Source of the DNA: Parasphaerochaeta coccoides DSM 17374
GTDB lineage: Bacteria; Spirochaetota; Spirochaetia; Sphaerochaetales; Sphaerochaetaceae
NCBI RefSeq assembly: GCF_000208385.1
Contig: NC_015436.1
Location: 744,001 to 808,000, forward strand
Direction: 5' to 3'
DNA: 64,000 bases
The notes beneath the pieces are model-generated. The model was given only the letters and a program-made list of their open reading frames with translations, searched no databases and had not been told where the DNA came from. Shown piece after piece: positions 39,089-48,931 of this stretch. Every line of letters begins with the position of its first letter. Position 1 is the stretch's first letter. Position numbers and translations under genes: made by a program.

Positions 39089-40627
39089 ATGATACGGAAT
39101 CCTGTACTGAAAGGTTTTTGCCCTGACCCCAGCGTCGTGAGGGTTGGTGATGACTATTACCTCGCTACTTCGACGTTCGAGTGGTGGCCGGGAGTAAGGC
39201 TGTGGCATTCCCGTGACCTGGAACATTGGCAGCAGATTCAATCTCCCTTGCGGCGACGCAGCCAACTGGACATGGTCGGAAATCCGAACAATGGTGGCAT
39301 CTGGGCTCCCGATATCTCCTACAAGGATGGAATCTTCTATCTTGTCTATACCGATGTGAAGACACAGAAGCAGCCATATTACAATACCCATAACTACGTT
39401 GTCTGGACTGACAACATCAACGGCGAGTGGTCTGAGCCTGTCTACCTTAACAGCATGGGCTTTGACCCTTCATTGTTCCATGCTCCGGACGGCAGGACAT
39501 ATCTCGTTAACATGCGCAATGGTTTCAAGGGCATCCTGCTGCAAGAGTTCGATCTATCCCGTAAGGAACTTGTCGGAGAGATACGGACGATTTTCAATGG
39601 TACTGACAGGGGTTTTACCGAGGGACCTCATCTGTACTGGCACGACGATTGGTACTATCTGCTTGTCGCTGAGGGAGGTACAGGATACCGGCATTGCGTC
39701 ACAATCGCCCGTTCCCGTGACATTCAGGGACCTTATGTCATTGACCCGGACAATCCGATCCTCTCATCTGTGGATGCTTCGCACGCAATGCTCCAGAAAG
39801 CCGGGCATGCCGACCTTGTAAAGACACAGAACGGTCAGTGGTATATGTTCCACCTGTGCAGTCAACCGGAAAATGGCATCAGCATCCTTGGGCGGGAAAC
39901 CGCAATCCAGAAAATATCATGGACGGATGATGGCTGGATACGACCAGTCGGAGGACGAATTCCACAGGAAATGGTGGCTCCTCCCGAAGGACTACACACC
40001 TGCGCGTTTCCTGATGAACCAACAATGGATGACTTTGATTCTCCAGTGCTTCAGCCTTTCTATACAAGTCTTCGCATTCCTCTGGATGGAGTGATATCTC
40101 TTACAGAGAGATCCGGATGGTTGCGTCTGTTCGGTCAAGAGTCAATCACGTCCCGCCACCATGTCTCGCTCGTTGCGCGACGGCAGACTTCTCACTCATG
40201 CACAGTCAAGACATGCATGGAATTTCATCCTGACTTTCCTGAACAAGCCGCCGGCCTGTGCTACATTTACAACAACGAAAACTATCATCTCCTTGTTCTG
40301 TCAATGAATGACGCCAACATGTCTGTGCTGCGGCTGGAGACAAGCATCCATGGGTCAGTGACACGTCAGGAGATTCTCCTGTCCGTGACCAAGGAAGATT
40401 CCTTGCATCTGGGTCTTTCCGTCGTCGGGCTGACAGCGCAGTTCTCCTATGCCGTCGGTCTTGATGGGGACTGGATAGATGCCTTTACCCCGCTGGACAT
40501 ATCGATTCTCTCTGATGAGAAAGCCCCTGGATTCACCGGAGCGCACTTCGCCCTTTACTGTCATGATATGACAGGCCAAAGAAAACCAGCAGATTTTGAT
40601 TATCTGAATATCTGGCATCATGCCTAG
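39089..40627 (+). CDS. GH43 beta-xylosidase/alpha-arabinofuranosidase
   Basis: 512 residues, no signal peptide. Five-bladed propeller with the three GH43 catalytic acids: D13 (GFCPDPSVV), D126 (SMGFDPSLF) and E178 (FTEGPHLYW). The C-terminal 190 residues form the beta-sandwich typical of beta-xylosidases of this size, and the motif layout is that of the xylosidase subgroup. It would release xylose (or arabinose) from short imported oligosaccharides. AGGAGG precedes the ATG by 9 bases; last gene of the operon. Confidence 0.9.
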   Translation: MIRNPVLKGFCPDPSVVRVGDDYYLATSTFEWWPGVRLWHSRDLEHWQQIQSPLRRRSQLDMVGNPNNGGIWAPDISYKDGIFYLVYTDVKTQKQPYYNTHNYVVWTDNINGEWSEPVYLNSMGFDPSLFHAPDGRTYLVNMRNGFKGILLQEFDLSRKELVGEIRTIFNGTDRGFTEGPHLYWHDDWYYLLVAEGGTGYRHCVTIARSRDIQGPYVIDPDNPILSSVDASHAMLQKAGHADLVKTQNGQWYMFHLCSQPENGISILGRETAIQKISWTDDGWIRPVGGRIPQEMVAPPEGLHTCAFPDEPTMDDFDSPVLQPFYTSLRIPLDGVISLTERSGWLRLFGQESITSRHHVSLVARRQTSHSCTVKTCMEFHPDFPEQAAGLCYIYNNENYHLLVLSMNDANMSVLRLETSIHGSVTRQEILLSVTKEDSLHLGLSVVGLTAQFSYAVGLDGDWIDAFTPLDISILSDEKAPGFTGAHFALYCHDMTGQRKPADFDYLNIWHHA

Positions 40628-40844
40628 AGTTCGTTGTTGCGCACTGTTCTTTGTAGAAACACACCCACAGGAGGATGCCATTATTTTCTTTTTCCGCTTT
40701 TTCTTGGATAAACCAAATGGTTCTTTCCGCCTTTCTCTTCGGCTACTTTATCGTCCATCCCACAACTTTCCGCGTTGAGCCTCCTTATAGCGCATTTTTC
40801 CCTCATTCAGGTGACTAATTAGTGACACTTGCGGGAAAATAACA

Positions 40845-40874
40845 AAAAGACGATATTTAGCATATCGTCTTTTT
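40845..40874. terminator. Bidirectional terminator between the glycosidase operon and the tRNA pair
   Basis: AAAAAGACGATAT and ATATCGTCTTTTT form a perfect 13-base inverted repeat around TTAGC, giving a stem with T-runs on both strands. The gap 40628-40844 holds no other supported feature. Confidence 0.8.
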
Positions 40875-40900
40875 CTTTACAATGTAAGGAATTATCAGTA

Positions 40901-40972
40901 CATCTCCTGGGGGAATTGAACCCCCGTTGACGGGATGAAAACCCGTTGTCCTAACCACTAGACGAAGGAGAC
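40901..40972 (-). tRNA. tRNA-Glu (anticodon TTC)
   Basis: 72 bases. Minus strand GTCTCCTTCGTCTAGTGG, anticodon arm CGGGTTTTCATCCCG, T-arm GGGGGTTCAATTCCCCC and discriminator G. Acceptor closes with one G-U pair; CCA is not encoded. Second in a two-tRNA unit. Confidence 0.94.
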
Positions 40973-41015
40973 AAGAAACCATGGCGGGTCACATCATACG
41001 CATCCCCCACGTTTT

Positions 41016-41088
41016 TGAGCCGCACGGGATTCGGACCCATGACCCACGCCTTAAAAGGGCGTTGCTCTACCAGCTGAGCTAGCGGCCC
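41016..41088 (-). tRNA. tRNA-Lys (anticodon TTT)
   Basis: 73 bases. Minus strand GGGCCGCTAGCTCAGCTGG, anticodon arm CGCCCTTTTAAGGCG, T-arm ATGGGTCCGAATCCCGT, discriminator A. CCA is not encoded. First in the unit, 43 bases before tRNA-Glu. Confidence 0.95.
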
Positions 41089-41101
41089 TTGCAACGGATG
41101 G

Positions 41102-41131
41102 AATATAGCAGGTACTCATAAATCATGTCAA
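41102..41131 (-). promoter_or_regulatory. Promoter of the tRNA-Lys/tRNA-Glu unit
   Basis: On the minus strand TTGACA (41131-41126), 18 bases, TATATT (41107-41102), 13 bases before tRNA-Lys. Confidence 0.7.
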
Positions 41132-41200
41132 CTCATGATGAGAGTTTTCTTTCCCAGTTTTCTTCACGATATCAAAATACCGAAAAATGGAAAAAATTTA

Positions 41201-41229
41201 TTGACAAAAAAACTCATTCATAATATATA
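41201..41229 (+). promoter_or_regulatory. Promoter of the metal P-ATPase gene
   Basis: Consensus TTGACA (41201-41206), 17 bases, TATATA (41224-41229). Directly followed by an inverted repeat. Confidence 0.75.
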
Positions 41230-41231
41230 AC

Positions 41232-41251
41232 ATATGATTACATGTTCATAT
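41232..41251. promoter_or_regulatory. Candidate ArsR/SmtB-family operator
   Basis: ATATGA-TTACATGT-TCATAT, perfect 6-base arms starting 2 bases after the -10 box. Metal sensors of the ArsR/SmtB family bind sites of this TGA...TCA layout and repress transporter genes until zinc or cadmium binds. No sensor gene is adjacent. Confidence 0.5.
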
Positions 41252-41311
41252 ATTTATTTATCATCCTGTTCGTCCATATGATCATGTCATTCATGAAGAA
41301 GGAAGGATGTC

Positions 41312-43483
41312 ATGGATACGCAACAAGCAGCAGTAAAAAAAGAATGGGCAATATCTGGCCTTGATTGTGCAATGTGCGCGGCAAAAGTAGAAAAAGCCGT
41401 GGCTGACATGCCCGGAGTCACAGCTTCAAACTTAAACTTTGTCACAGGCAAACTGACCGTCACCACAGGCTGTAACCAAGGGAATGAATTTTGGACTTCG
41501 GTCGAAAATACCGCGCGTGCCGCTGATGATGAAATTATCCTCCGTCCGCTTGAATCGTCAGCCAATCCATTCTCAGAAAAAATAGACCGTGATAATCTGG
41601 AACATGAACATTCCTCCGTATTGCAGCAAAAAGCTTCCACATGGATGACCCCTCGCCTTTTTCGGTTCCTTGTCTCCCTCCTTTTTATCGCGTTCGCCAA
41701 TGTCCCTGGAGTTCCTTCCTTGTTTGCCACCGCTTTAGTGTTGGCAGCATATGTCCTGTCCGGATACGATGTAGTGCTGAAAGCTGTGAAAAACATCGTG
41801 AAAGGCCGCCTATTTGACGAAAATTTCCTTATGGGCATTGCGACTATCGGCGCAATCTTTCTTGGCGAATACACAGAAGCGGCGGCAGTCATGATTTTCT
41901 ATCAAGTTGGTGAATACTTCCAGGAACTGGCAATCGACCGTTCCCGCCGATCCATCACTGCCCTTATGGATATCAAGCCTGACCGCGCGACAGTCCTTCG
42001 GGGGGGAATGCAACTGACGGTTCGACCTGAGGACGTTCAGGTCGGGGAAATCATCCAGGTACGACCGGGGGAAAGAATCCCCTTGGATGGAATCGTCCGT
42101 TCTGGTTTTTCATTGATTGATACACGTGCCATAACTGGTGAGCCGGTACCCCGCAGCGCTCATGCCGGAGAAGTTGTTTTCAGCGGCTGTATTTCAACCA
42201 ATGGCGTATTGGAAATCGAAGTCACCAGCAGTTACGCGCAATCAACCGTGTATAGGATATTGACCCTTGTGGAAGAATCCTCGCAACAAAAAGCATCAAG
42301 TGAGCGATTCATCACCAAGTTTGCTCGGATATATACCCCGGTCGTTGTCAGCATCGCGGTACTTGTCGCCCTGATACCGCCTGTCGCAGGCTTTGGCTCA
42401 TTTTCCCAATGGCTGTACAGAGCGCTCGTTTTCCTTGTCATCAGCTGTCCCTGCGCTTTAGTTGTGTCTGTTCCCTTGGCATTCTTCGCCGGAATTGGCG
42501 GAGCCGCGCGTCATGGCATCATGTTCAAGGGTGGGAACTACCTTCAGACCCTTGCTGCCGCCGAGACCATGGTCTTTGATAAGACAGGAACCTTGACCGA
42601 AGGCGTTTTTGCCGTAGATGAAGTAGAAGTATATGACGCTTCTTTTTCTACAGGTGAAATCATCCGTCTTGCGGCTTCCGCGGAACAGATGAGTACTCAC
42701 CCCATTGGCAGGGCAATCATTGCACATGCAGGTGATACAGGGCTGTTTGCTGTCGAATCCATCACCGAACATGCAGGTATGGGGCTTGAAGCACAGATTG
42801 ATGGAGCTCACATCCTGGTCGGAAACCAACGTCTGTTGGAACGCAGGGGCATGGATGTTCCTCGGCTCCACAAAAGCTCGTCAACAGAAGTTTTTGTCGT
42901 TTACAATGATACCGTCATTGGTCGCATTACGATTTCCGACCGAATCAGGGAAGGAATGGCGGAAATCCTTACCCGTCTCAAGGAGAAAGGAATCCAGAAA
43001 TCAATCATGCTGACAGGCGACCGGGAACGGGCGGCAAAACATGTGGGAGATTCTCTGGGAATCAGCGAAGTCCGGGCGGAACTCCTTCCCCAGCATAAAG
43101 TCGATGAAATAGAAAAGATCATTGCCGCTCAGGAAAAGGGACATGTCGCTTATGTCGGCGATGGAATCAATGACGCCCCGGTACTTGCCCGTGCGGACAT
43201 AGGGATTGCAATGGGCGGCATGGGAAGTGATGCGGCAATCGAAGCTGCTGATGCGGTAATCATGACCAACGATATGAGCAGACTGGTTTCCGCCATGTCC
43301 GTAGCACAGAAAACCATGCGCATCGTAAAGCAGAACATCGGCTTTGCCCTTGGAATAAAAATCATCATCATGATCTTGGGAATATTCGGGATTGCCCATA
43401 TGTGGCTTGCCATATTTGCGGATGTCGGAGTTACGTTGCTCGCCGTCCTCAATGCCCTCAGATGTCTGAGGATACCGGAGTAA
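41312..43483 (+). CDS. Heavy-metal P1B-type ATPase (Zn/Cd/Pb exporter, ZntA/CadA type)
   Basis: 723 residues. One N-terminal metal-binding domain with CAMC (C19, C22), eight membrane segments, the transport motif CPC at 379-381, phosphorylated aspartate D423 in DKTGTLTEG, the HP motif (MSTHPIGRAI), hinge GDGINDAPVLARADIGIAMG and, in the last membrane helix, the aspartate in FADVGVTLLAVLNALR that is typical of Zn/Cd pumps. It exports divalent metal across the inner membrane at the cost of ATP. AAGGAAGG precedes the ATG. The operator-like repeat at its promoter fits metal induction. Confidence 0.93.
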   Translation: MDTQQAAVKKEWAISGLDCAMCAAKVEKAVADMPGVTASNLNFVTGKLTVTTGCNQGNEFWTSVENTARAADDEIILRPLESSANPFSEKIDRDNLEHEHSSVLQQKASTWMTPRLFRFLVSLLFIAFANVPGVPSLFATALVLAAYVLSGYDVVLKAVKNIVKGRLFDENFLMGIATIGAIFLGEYTEAAAVMIFYQVGEYFQELAIDRSRRSITALMDIKPDRATVLRGGMQLTVRPEDVQVGEIIQVRPGERIPLDGIVRSGFSLIDTRAITGEPVPRSAHAGEVVFSGCISTNGVLEIEVTSSYAQSTVYRILTLVEESSQQKASSERFITKFARIYTPVVVSIAVLVALIPPVAGFGSFSQWLYRALVFLVISCPCALVVSVPLAFFAGIGGAARHGIMFKGGNYLQTLAAAETMVFDKTGTLTEGVFAVDEVEVYDASFSTGEIIRLAASAEQMSTHPIGRAIIAHAGDTGLFAVESITEHAGMGLEAQIDGAHILVGNQRLLERRGMDVPRLHKSSSTEVFVVYNDTVIGRITISDRIREGMAEILTRLKEKGIQKSIMLTGDRERAAKHVGDSLGISEVRAELLPQHKVDEIEKIIAAQEKGHVAYVGDGINDAPVLARADIGIAMGGMGSDAAIEAADAVIMTNDMSRLVSAMSVAQKTMRIVKQNIGFALGIKIIIMILGIFGIAHMWLAIFADVGVTLLAVLNALRCLRIPE

Positions 43484-43598
43484 GCATCCTCCGGTATTCA
43501 GTGATTGTTTGAAAGACAGTAACCACTGGCATCCCGGCTCAAGACAAGTCTTGTTTTCCACAATGCGCCCCTTGACCTCACTCTGTTGGCCAAGGGGC
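43472..43598 (+). terminator. Stem-loops after the P-ATPase gene
   Basis: ATACCGGAG/CTCCGGTAT (43472-43497) covers the stop codon, and GCCCCTTG/CAAGGGGC (43567-43598) lies 83 bases on, followed by a small ATCTTA/TAAGAT repeat. Neither has a strong T-run, so termination is likely but unproven. The gap up to 43750 holds no gene. Confidence 0.35.
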
Positions 43599-43750
43599 AT
43601 CTTATGTAAGATGCTTACACCATAATCCAGTCCTGATTAACTTTTTTACAGCTTCCATGAAACGGATCATATCGTTTATTGTTAAATTTGCGTGTTAACT
43701 CCATATGTTTTAAGAAGTTTTTCGAAAAGTCGCACTGAAGGTCATACCCT

Positions 43751-43779
43751 TTAACAAGGTGACCTTTCCATGCTACAGT
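43751..43779 (+). promoter_or_regulatory. Promoter of the first EF-G gene
   Basis: TTAACA (43751-43756), 17 bases, TACAGT (43774-43779), 24 bases before the start; the same -10 hexamer as the rRNA promoter. Confidence 0.6.
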
Positions 43780-43803
43780 GTGCCCGCTATAGGGGTGTAC
43801 CAT

Positions 43804-45834
43804 ATGATGGATCGGAATAAAATGCGCAACATCGGCATCATGGCTCATATCGATGCCGGCAAGACAACTACCACCGAAAGAGTCCTGTTTTACACAGGAG
43901 TGAACCATCGTATAGGTGAAGTCGATAACGGTGAAGCGACAATGGACTGGATGGAACAGGAACAGGATCGTGGCATCACCATCACCTCAGCGGCAACGAC
44001 CTGTTACTGGAAAGAATACCAGATAAACATAATCGATACTCCCGGACATGTTGACTTTACCGCAGAAGTGGAGCGTTCCCTTCGCGTCCTTGACGGAGCG
44101 GTCGGGATTTTCAGCGCGGTAGGAGGCGTCGAGCCCCAGACGGAAACAGTCTGGCGTCAGGCTGACACCTACAAAGTCCCGCGCATCGCATTCATTAACA
44201 AAATGGATCGCATGGGCGCCGATTATTTCGCCGTCCTGAAGGATATTGAGCATAAACTGTCCATTCCCCCCGTACCTGTGACCATCCCCATTGGAGCGGA
44301 AAGCTCATTCAGTGGCGTAATCGATCTGATTGACATGTGCCGTCTCACTTTTGACAGTGAAGACCAAGGGCAGACAGTTATTCGCGATGACCTTGACGGG
44401 ACGGTTCTGGAGCTTGCCCGTGAATGGCGGGAAAAACTGATTGATGCCGTTGCTGCTTTCAACGATGAAGTCACTGGGCTTTACCTTGATGGTCAGGAAA
44501 TCCCCGCATCCCTGCTCAAGGAAGCCTTGCGCAAAGCAACTCTTGAAAGAAAGCTACTACCTGTCTTTGCCGGTTCTTCCTTGAAGAACATCGGCGTCCA
44601 GCCAGTAATTGATGGCGTCATCGATTTCCTCCCCTCGCCCCATGATATTCCTCCAGCTATAGGAAAGCTCGTCAAGACAAACAATGAAGTCGAAGTACCC
44701 AGTGATCCGAAGCAATCACCCCTTGCCTTGATTTTCAAGATACAATATGACCGTGAAGCCGGTCCTCTTTGCTATGTACGGGTCTACTCCGGAACCTTCA
44801 GGAAAAGCACGGCCATCTTCAACATCGGAAAAAAGAAAAAGGAAAGGATTAACCGCATTCTTCGGATGCACTCCAACAGATCGGAGGATATGGATGAACT
44901 GTCAGAAGGTGACATCGGTGTGATTGTCGGTTTCAAGAATATCCAGACTGGAGACACCATTGGCAGCGAAGGTTATCAAGTTCTTCTTGAATCGATGAAA
45001 TTCCCGACTCCCGTGATTACAGTTGCCATTGAACCGAAAACCTTGAGCGATCAGGACAAGCTGAAGAAGGCTCTGGAAATCTTGGTCATGGAAGATCCTA
45101 CCTTTACATGGAAGGATGACCCGGAAACCGGACAGTTGGTAATCAGCGGTATGGGAGAACTCCATCTTGATGTCCTCGTCACTCGCTTGACAAAAGAAAT
45201 GAAGGTAGAAGCACGTGTCGGCAATCCACAGGTGACATACAGGGAATCAATCACAAAGGAAGCTACCGTCACTGAAAGTTTTTCCAAGCTCATCGCTGGA
45301 AAGGAGAACGCTGCCGGTGTCACCTTGACAGTGCGTCCTCTCCCCACGGGCAAAGGGACATCTTATGTTTCCCTTGTCAAGCATAATGCCATGCCTCAAG
45401 TTCTTTTTGACGCCATACGCAACAGCGTCATGAATTCTTTCCAGGGAGGCATTCGCTACGGCTATGCCTCCTGTGACATGGAGGTTGAGCTGAATGCCGT
45501 CGAATACAGCGAACTGACCGCTACCCCATTTGCCTTTGAAGCATGTACGGCTGCCTGTTATGACGCTGCTTGCCAGCTTGCGGAACCATTGTTGATGGAA
45601 CCCATTATGAATGTCATCATCATGGTTCCTACCCAGTATGTCGGTGATGTCATCGGTGGGCTTACCGCACGCAGAGGTATTGTCATTAGCATGGAAAGCC
45701 GTCCCAATGCCGACCACATTCACGCTCAGGCTCCCTTGCGACAGCTTTTTGGCTATTCGACTGCGTTGCGTTCCGCCACCCAAGGACGTGGGGACTTCTC
45801 CATGGAGTTTTCCCATTACGCCCGCAAAGAGTAA
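43804..45834 (+). CDS. EF-G family GTPase (probable spirochaete EF-G2/recycling type)
   Basis: 676 residues from the ATG at 43804 (AGGGG 8 bases upstream). GTPase motifs all canonical: [37 protein letters not shown]. Domains II-V follow. Domain IV is diverged: the GGxGQ(Y/F) stretch of elongating EF-G is replaced by [18 protein letters not shown]. That pattern is like mitochondrial EF-G2 and the spirochaete spdEFG2 group, in which the factor splits ribosomes with RRF rather than driving translocation. It does not lie in a ribosomal-protein operon. Subtype is inferred; a general EF-G role cannot be excluded. Confidence 0.85.
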   Translation: MMDRNKMRNIGIMAHIDAGKTTTTERVLFYTGVNHRIGEVDNGEATMDWMEQEQDRGITITSAATTCYWKEYQINIIDTPGHVDFTAEVERSLRVLDGAVGIFSAVGGVEPQTETVWRQADTYKVPRIAFINKMDRMGADYFAVLKDIEHKLSIPPVPVTIPIGAESSFSGVIDLIDMCRLTFDSEDQGQTVIRDDLDGTVLELAREWREKLIDAVAAFNDEVTGLYLDGQEIPASLLKEALRKATLERKLLPVFAGSSLKNIGVQPVIDGVIDFLPSPHDIPPAIGKLVKTNNEVEVPSDPKQSPLALIFKIQYDREAGPLCYVRVYSGTFRKSTAIFNIGKKKKERINRILRMHSNRSEDMDELSEGDIGVIVGFKNIQTGDTIGSEGYQVLLESMKFPTPVITVAIEPKTLSDQDKLKKALEILVMEDPTFTWKDDPETGQLVISGMGELHLDVLVTRLTKEMKVEARVGNPQVTYRESITKEATVTESFSKLIAGKENAAGVTLTVRPLPTGKGTSYVSLVKHNAMPQVLFDAIRNSVMNSFQGGIRYGYASCDMEVELNAVEYSELTATPFAFEACTAACYDAACQLAEPLLMEPIMNVIIMVPTQYVGDVIGGLTARRGIVISMESRPNADHIHAQAPLRQLFGYSTALRSATQGRGDFSMEFSHYARKE

Positions 45835-45955
45835 AAGAAGCTGAAAAATATTTATCTCTGACTTCCCCCGCTCCTATCCATGTCGCTGTTCACGATAGCG
45901 GTAATCTCGTTGCAACTAATCCTACCAATCCAATCAGTCCTACTGGGGAAAAAGT

Positions 45956-45984
45956 TTGACAGAAGCCACACCCTGACTTACCAT
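45956..45984 (+). promoter_or_regulatory. Promoter of the second EF-G-like gene
   Basis: TTGACA (45956-45961), 17 bases, TACCAT (45979-45984), giving a leader of about 55 bases. The second EF-G gene therefore has its own promoter. Confidence 0.6.
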
Positions 45985-46045
45985 CAATAGAAAGGAGCTA
46001 TGCGGGGCATCATGTTTCGCGGCTTCTTTAATATAGGAGGGAAAA

Positions 46046-48127
46046 ATGGGTCTAGCAACCACAAATGTGAGAAATGTGGCCATCACAGGTCACAATGGAA
46101 CAGGTAAGACGGCACTGATGGAACAACTGCTTTTCTACTGTGACGCGATACCCAAACCGGAATCCGTTGAATCAGGGAAAACCATTAGTGATTTTACTGA
46201 AGAAGAAATCAACGATAAGATTTCCATTCATTCCTCCATCGCCCATGCCCAATGGAAGGAAAAAGCCCTGACTTTCATTGATACTCCGGGGACGGCCGAC
46301 TTTATCGGCGAAACCATCGGAGCTCTCAGGGCGGCTGAAGCAGTCATCATGGTGGTTGATGCCCGTGATGGTGCCCAAGTAGAAACCATCAAACTCTGGA
46401 GACGCCTTGATGCCACCAATACTCCCAGAGCAATTTTCATCAATACCATGGATCGTGAACACAGCGATTACTCCAAGGTACTTGATTCCCTGAATGAAGA
46501 ATTCTCCGCCTCTTTCGTCCCTGTCGTCATTCCTATGGGTAGCGCGGAAAAATTCAAGGGAGTCATCAATCTCATGAACAACAAAGCCTATACTGCCACT
46601 AGCGGCGAAAAAGAAGTTTCGGGGGAGATTCCCGTCGAATTTGCTTCTTTCGTCGAAGAAAACAGGTTGAAATTGATTGAATACGCTGCCGAAGGTGCCG
46701 ACGACCTGATGGAAAAATATTTTGAATCCGGTACTCTCGACATCGACGATATACGCAGGGGCTTGCATGAAGGCTTGCGCAACAACCGTGTTGTCCCCGT
46801 ATTCTGTGGAGCAACTGCATACGGAGCTGGAATTTCTTCACTCCTGACTTTCATCGCAAACAATTTCCCGTCTCCGGAAGGCATGTCTGAGGAAGCATTG
46901 CAGCCTGATGGTTCATCCATTCAGGTTCCCTTTGACGATGAACAGCCTTTCAGTGCCCTTTCCTTCAAGACTACGATTGACCAATTCTCCGGAAAACTCA
47001 GTTTCATCAAAGTCGTTACCGGTGTTCTCACTCCTGAAACTGATTTCTATGTATCCGGGTCAAGCAGAAAGGAACGGGCGAGCAAGTTGTTCTGCGCCCT
47101 GGGAAAGAAATTGGTTGAAACGAATAAGCTTTCCTCTGGAGAGATAGGCGTCATAGCAAAGAATGACAATATCTTCACCAATTCAACGCTGACTGCCCAT
47201 GCGGAAAATGCCATACGCTATGTTCCTCTCGCTCTGCCTCAGCCTGTCTATTCCGTCGCTATTACGACGGATGATAAAAAGAGCATGGACAAGATGAGCG
47301 AATCCTTGAACAAGGTCACTGAAGAAGACAAGACTGTGTCCCTGTCCTTCAACGAAGAAACCAAGGAAACGGTTCTTGCAGGGATGGGTGAACTTCACTT
47401 GAACAAGATATTGAACAAGATACGGGAAAAGCAGAAAATCGACATCATCACCCGGCTGCCACGCATTGCCTATAGGGAAACCATCACAAAAAAATCCGGT
47501 ATCTGTGAATTTACCCACAAGAAGCAGTCCGGAGGACATGGCCAGTACGCAAAAGTCATGATAGAAGTCGAACCACTTCCACGGAGCGGTGACTATGCCT
47601 TTACCAATGCGGTAAAAGGAGGCTCGGTTTCCAAAGGTTATGTTCCGGGGATAGAAAAAGGCTTCCATGAAGCCATGTCGGAAGGACTTCTGGCGGGATA
47701 TCCCATGGTTGACATTGCCTTCACGCTTCTTGATGGAAAAGAACATCCTGTAGATTCTTCAGAAATGGCGTTCAAACTGGCTGCAAAGGGAGCTGCAAAG
47801 GATGCCATGCAGAAAGCAGGCCCGGTTCTTCTTGAACCGTACATGCGACTTGAGGTATTCATCGAGAACAAGTATCTGGGGGAAATCCTTTCGGACTTGT
47901 CAGCGAAACGCGGGAGAGTTCTGGGACAGGATGAAATCGGACACTTGCAGGTCGTCAAGGCAGAAGTTCCCCAAGCTGAACTCCTGTCATACTCAATCGA
48001 TTTGAAATCAATGACCAGCGGTACAGGTTCTTTCGAACTGACGTTCGACCATTATGAGCAAATCAGTGGGAAACTTGCCGATGAAGTAATCAAGGATGCT
48101 GAAACAAGAAAGGCATCACAAGAGTAA
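46046..48127 (+). CDS. EF-G-like translational GTPase with unusual G4 motif
   Basis: 693 residues, with all five EF-G domains, including GGHGQYAKV in domain IV. G1 is GHNGTGKT (15-22) and G3 DTPG (79-82). Switch I is of the diverged EF-G-II type (FTEEEINDKISIHSS). The G4 motif reads NTMD (133-136) where nearly all such GTPases have NKMD or NKxD, so the lysine that packs on the guanine is missing. AGGAGG lies 5 bases before the ATG. A rho-independent terminator follows. The function of such accessory EF-G proteins is unclear; a role in a special ribosome state is possible (inference). Confidence 0.88.
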   Translation: MGLATTNVRNVAITGHNGTGKTALMEQLLFYCDAIPKPESVESGKTISDFTEEEINDKISIHSSIAHAQWKEKALTFIDTPGTADFIGETIGALRAAEAVIMVVDARDGAQVETIKLWRRLDATNTPRAIFINTMDREHSDYSKVLDSLNEEFSASFVPVVIPMGSAEKFKGVINLMNNKAYTATSGEKEVSGEIPVEFASFVEENRLKLIEYAAEGADDLMEKYFESGTLDIDDIRRGLHEGLRNNRVVPVFCGATAYGAGISSLLTFIANNFPSPEGMSEEALQPDGSSIQVPFDDEQPFSALSFKTTIDQFSGKLSFIKVVTGVLTPETDFYVSGSSRKERASKLFCALGKKLVETNKLSSGEIGVIAKNDNIFTNSTLTAHAENAIRYVPLALPQPVYSVAITTDDKKSMDKMSESLNKVTEEDKTVSLSFNEETKETVLAGMGELHLNKILNKIREKQKIDIITRLPRIAYRETITKKSGICEFTHKKQSGGHGQYAKVMIEVEPLPRSGDYAFTNAVKGGSVSKGYVPGIEKGFHEAMSEGLLAGYPMVDIAFTLLDGKEHPVDSSEMAFKLAAKGAAKDAMQKAGPVLLEPYMRLEVFIENKYLGEILSDLSAKRGRVLGQDEIGHLQVVKAEVPQAELLSYSIDLKSMTSGTGSFELTFDHYEQISGKLADEVIKDAETRKASQE

Positions 48128-48152
48128 CGGCTTTCTTTTTTCTACCCTTCGG

Positions 48153-48187
48153 CCTCCGTGCTTCACTGTACGGAGGTTGTGTTTTTC
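48153..48187 (+). terminator. Intrinsic terminator after the EF-G-like gene
   Basis: CCTCCGT (48153-48159) pairs with ACGGAGG (48170-48176), then TTGTGTTTTT. The convergent trmB gene ends inside the loop. Confidence 0.7.
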
Positions 48188-48918
48188 TCTACCCAGACCT
48201 CGTTAATCGGATGCTGTTTGTCCATGCCCTTCTGTTCAAATTTTGTCAGAGGCCGCCATGTCCTGCATGGAGCAAAACCGTGGTAGGGGTTATGCAACGC
48301 AGGCACAACGGCAAATACTTCAAGCATCTGTTCCGCGTATTCCTGCCAGTCGGTGACACAATAAATGTAACCTGCCGGTTTCAGCCGCGAGACAAGAAGT
48401 TCTGCAAAAGGAACTTGGATAAGCCTCCGCTTATGATGCTTCTTCTTTGGCCATGGATCAGGAAAAAAAATATGGAAACCATGGACGCTATTCTCAGGAA
48501 TCATGTCGCGAAGCACTTCAACAGCATCAAAACGCATCAGGCGTACGTTCCTTATTCCGGCTGTACCAACCTCATGGAGAAGTTTGGAGAAACCGGAAAG
48601 GAAGACTTCTATTCCCACATAGTTGATGTCGGGATTTTCCCTGGCTATCCGAGCGGTTGAATCTCCCATGCCGAACCCTATTTCAATCACGACAGGGTTG
48701 TCATTATGGAATATATCCCGCCAATCCAACGGTTTTCCGGAATACGGAAGGGAATACTCCTTGGCATAGAGACGTAAGGCCTCAACCTGAAATTTATGAA
48801 GCCGCCCTCCTCTGAGGACATAGCTCTTGACTCCCCTTCTCTTGTCTTCCGCCGGTAGTTCTACATTCCTGATATCCGGCGCAGTCTCATAGACAGATTT
48901 CTGGCTTTCCGCTGGCAT
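48163..48918 (-). CDS. trmB: TrmB, tRNA (guanine-46-N7)-methyltransferase
   Basis: 251 residues. SAM-binding EIGFGMGDSTARIA, the catalytic-site DAVEVL, FFPDPWPKKKHHKRRL (signature) and the C-terminal TKFEQKG substrate motif. It methylates G46 in the tRNA variable loop. 13 bases after mfd, so probably co-transcribed. Confidence 0.95.
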   Translation of the reverse strand: MPAESQKSVYETAPDIRNVELPAEDKRRGVKSYVLRGGRLHKFQVEALRLYAKEYSLPYSGKPLDWRDIFHNDNPVVIEIGFGMGDSTARIARENPDINYVGIEVFLSGFSKLLHEVGTAGIRNVRLMRFDAVEVLRDMIPENSVHGFHIFFPDPWPKKKHHKRRLIQVPFAELLVSRLKPAGYIYCVTDWQEYAEQMLEVFAVVPALHNPYHGFAPCRTWRPLTKFEQKGMDKQHPINEVWVEKNTTSVQ

Positions 48919-48931
48919 ATGCCCCCCCCCT

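Noticed and set aside
40675-40818. 47-codon frame after the GH43 gene
   Set aside because: Its ATG directly touches the GGAGG with no spacing, composition is low-complexity Phe/Ser, and it overlaps the region before a terminator; no support for a real gene.
40901-41088. tRNA pair as integration site of an island
   Set aside because: No duplicated tRNA 3' end or integrase lies nearby; the surrounding genes look resident.
45997-46060. Possible leader peptide before the second EF-G-like gene
   Set aside because: The upstream ATG is only 2 bases from its purine run and the frame runs into the main gene; the main start has a far better ribosome site.
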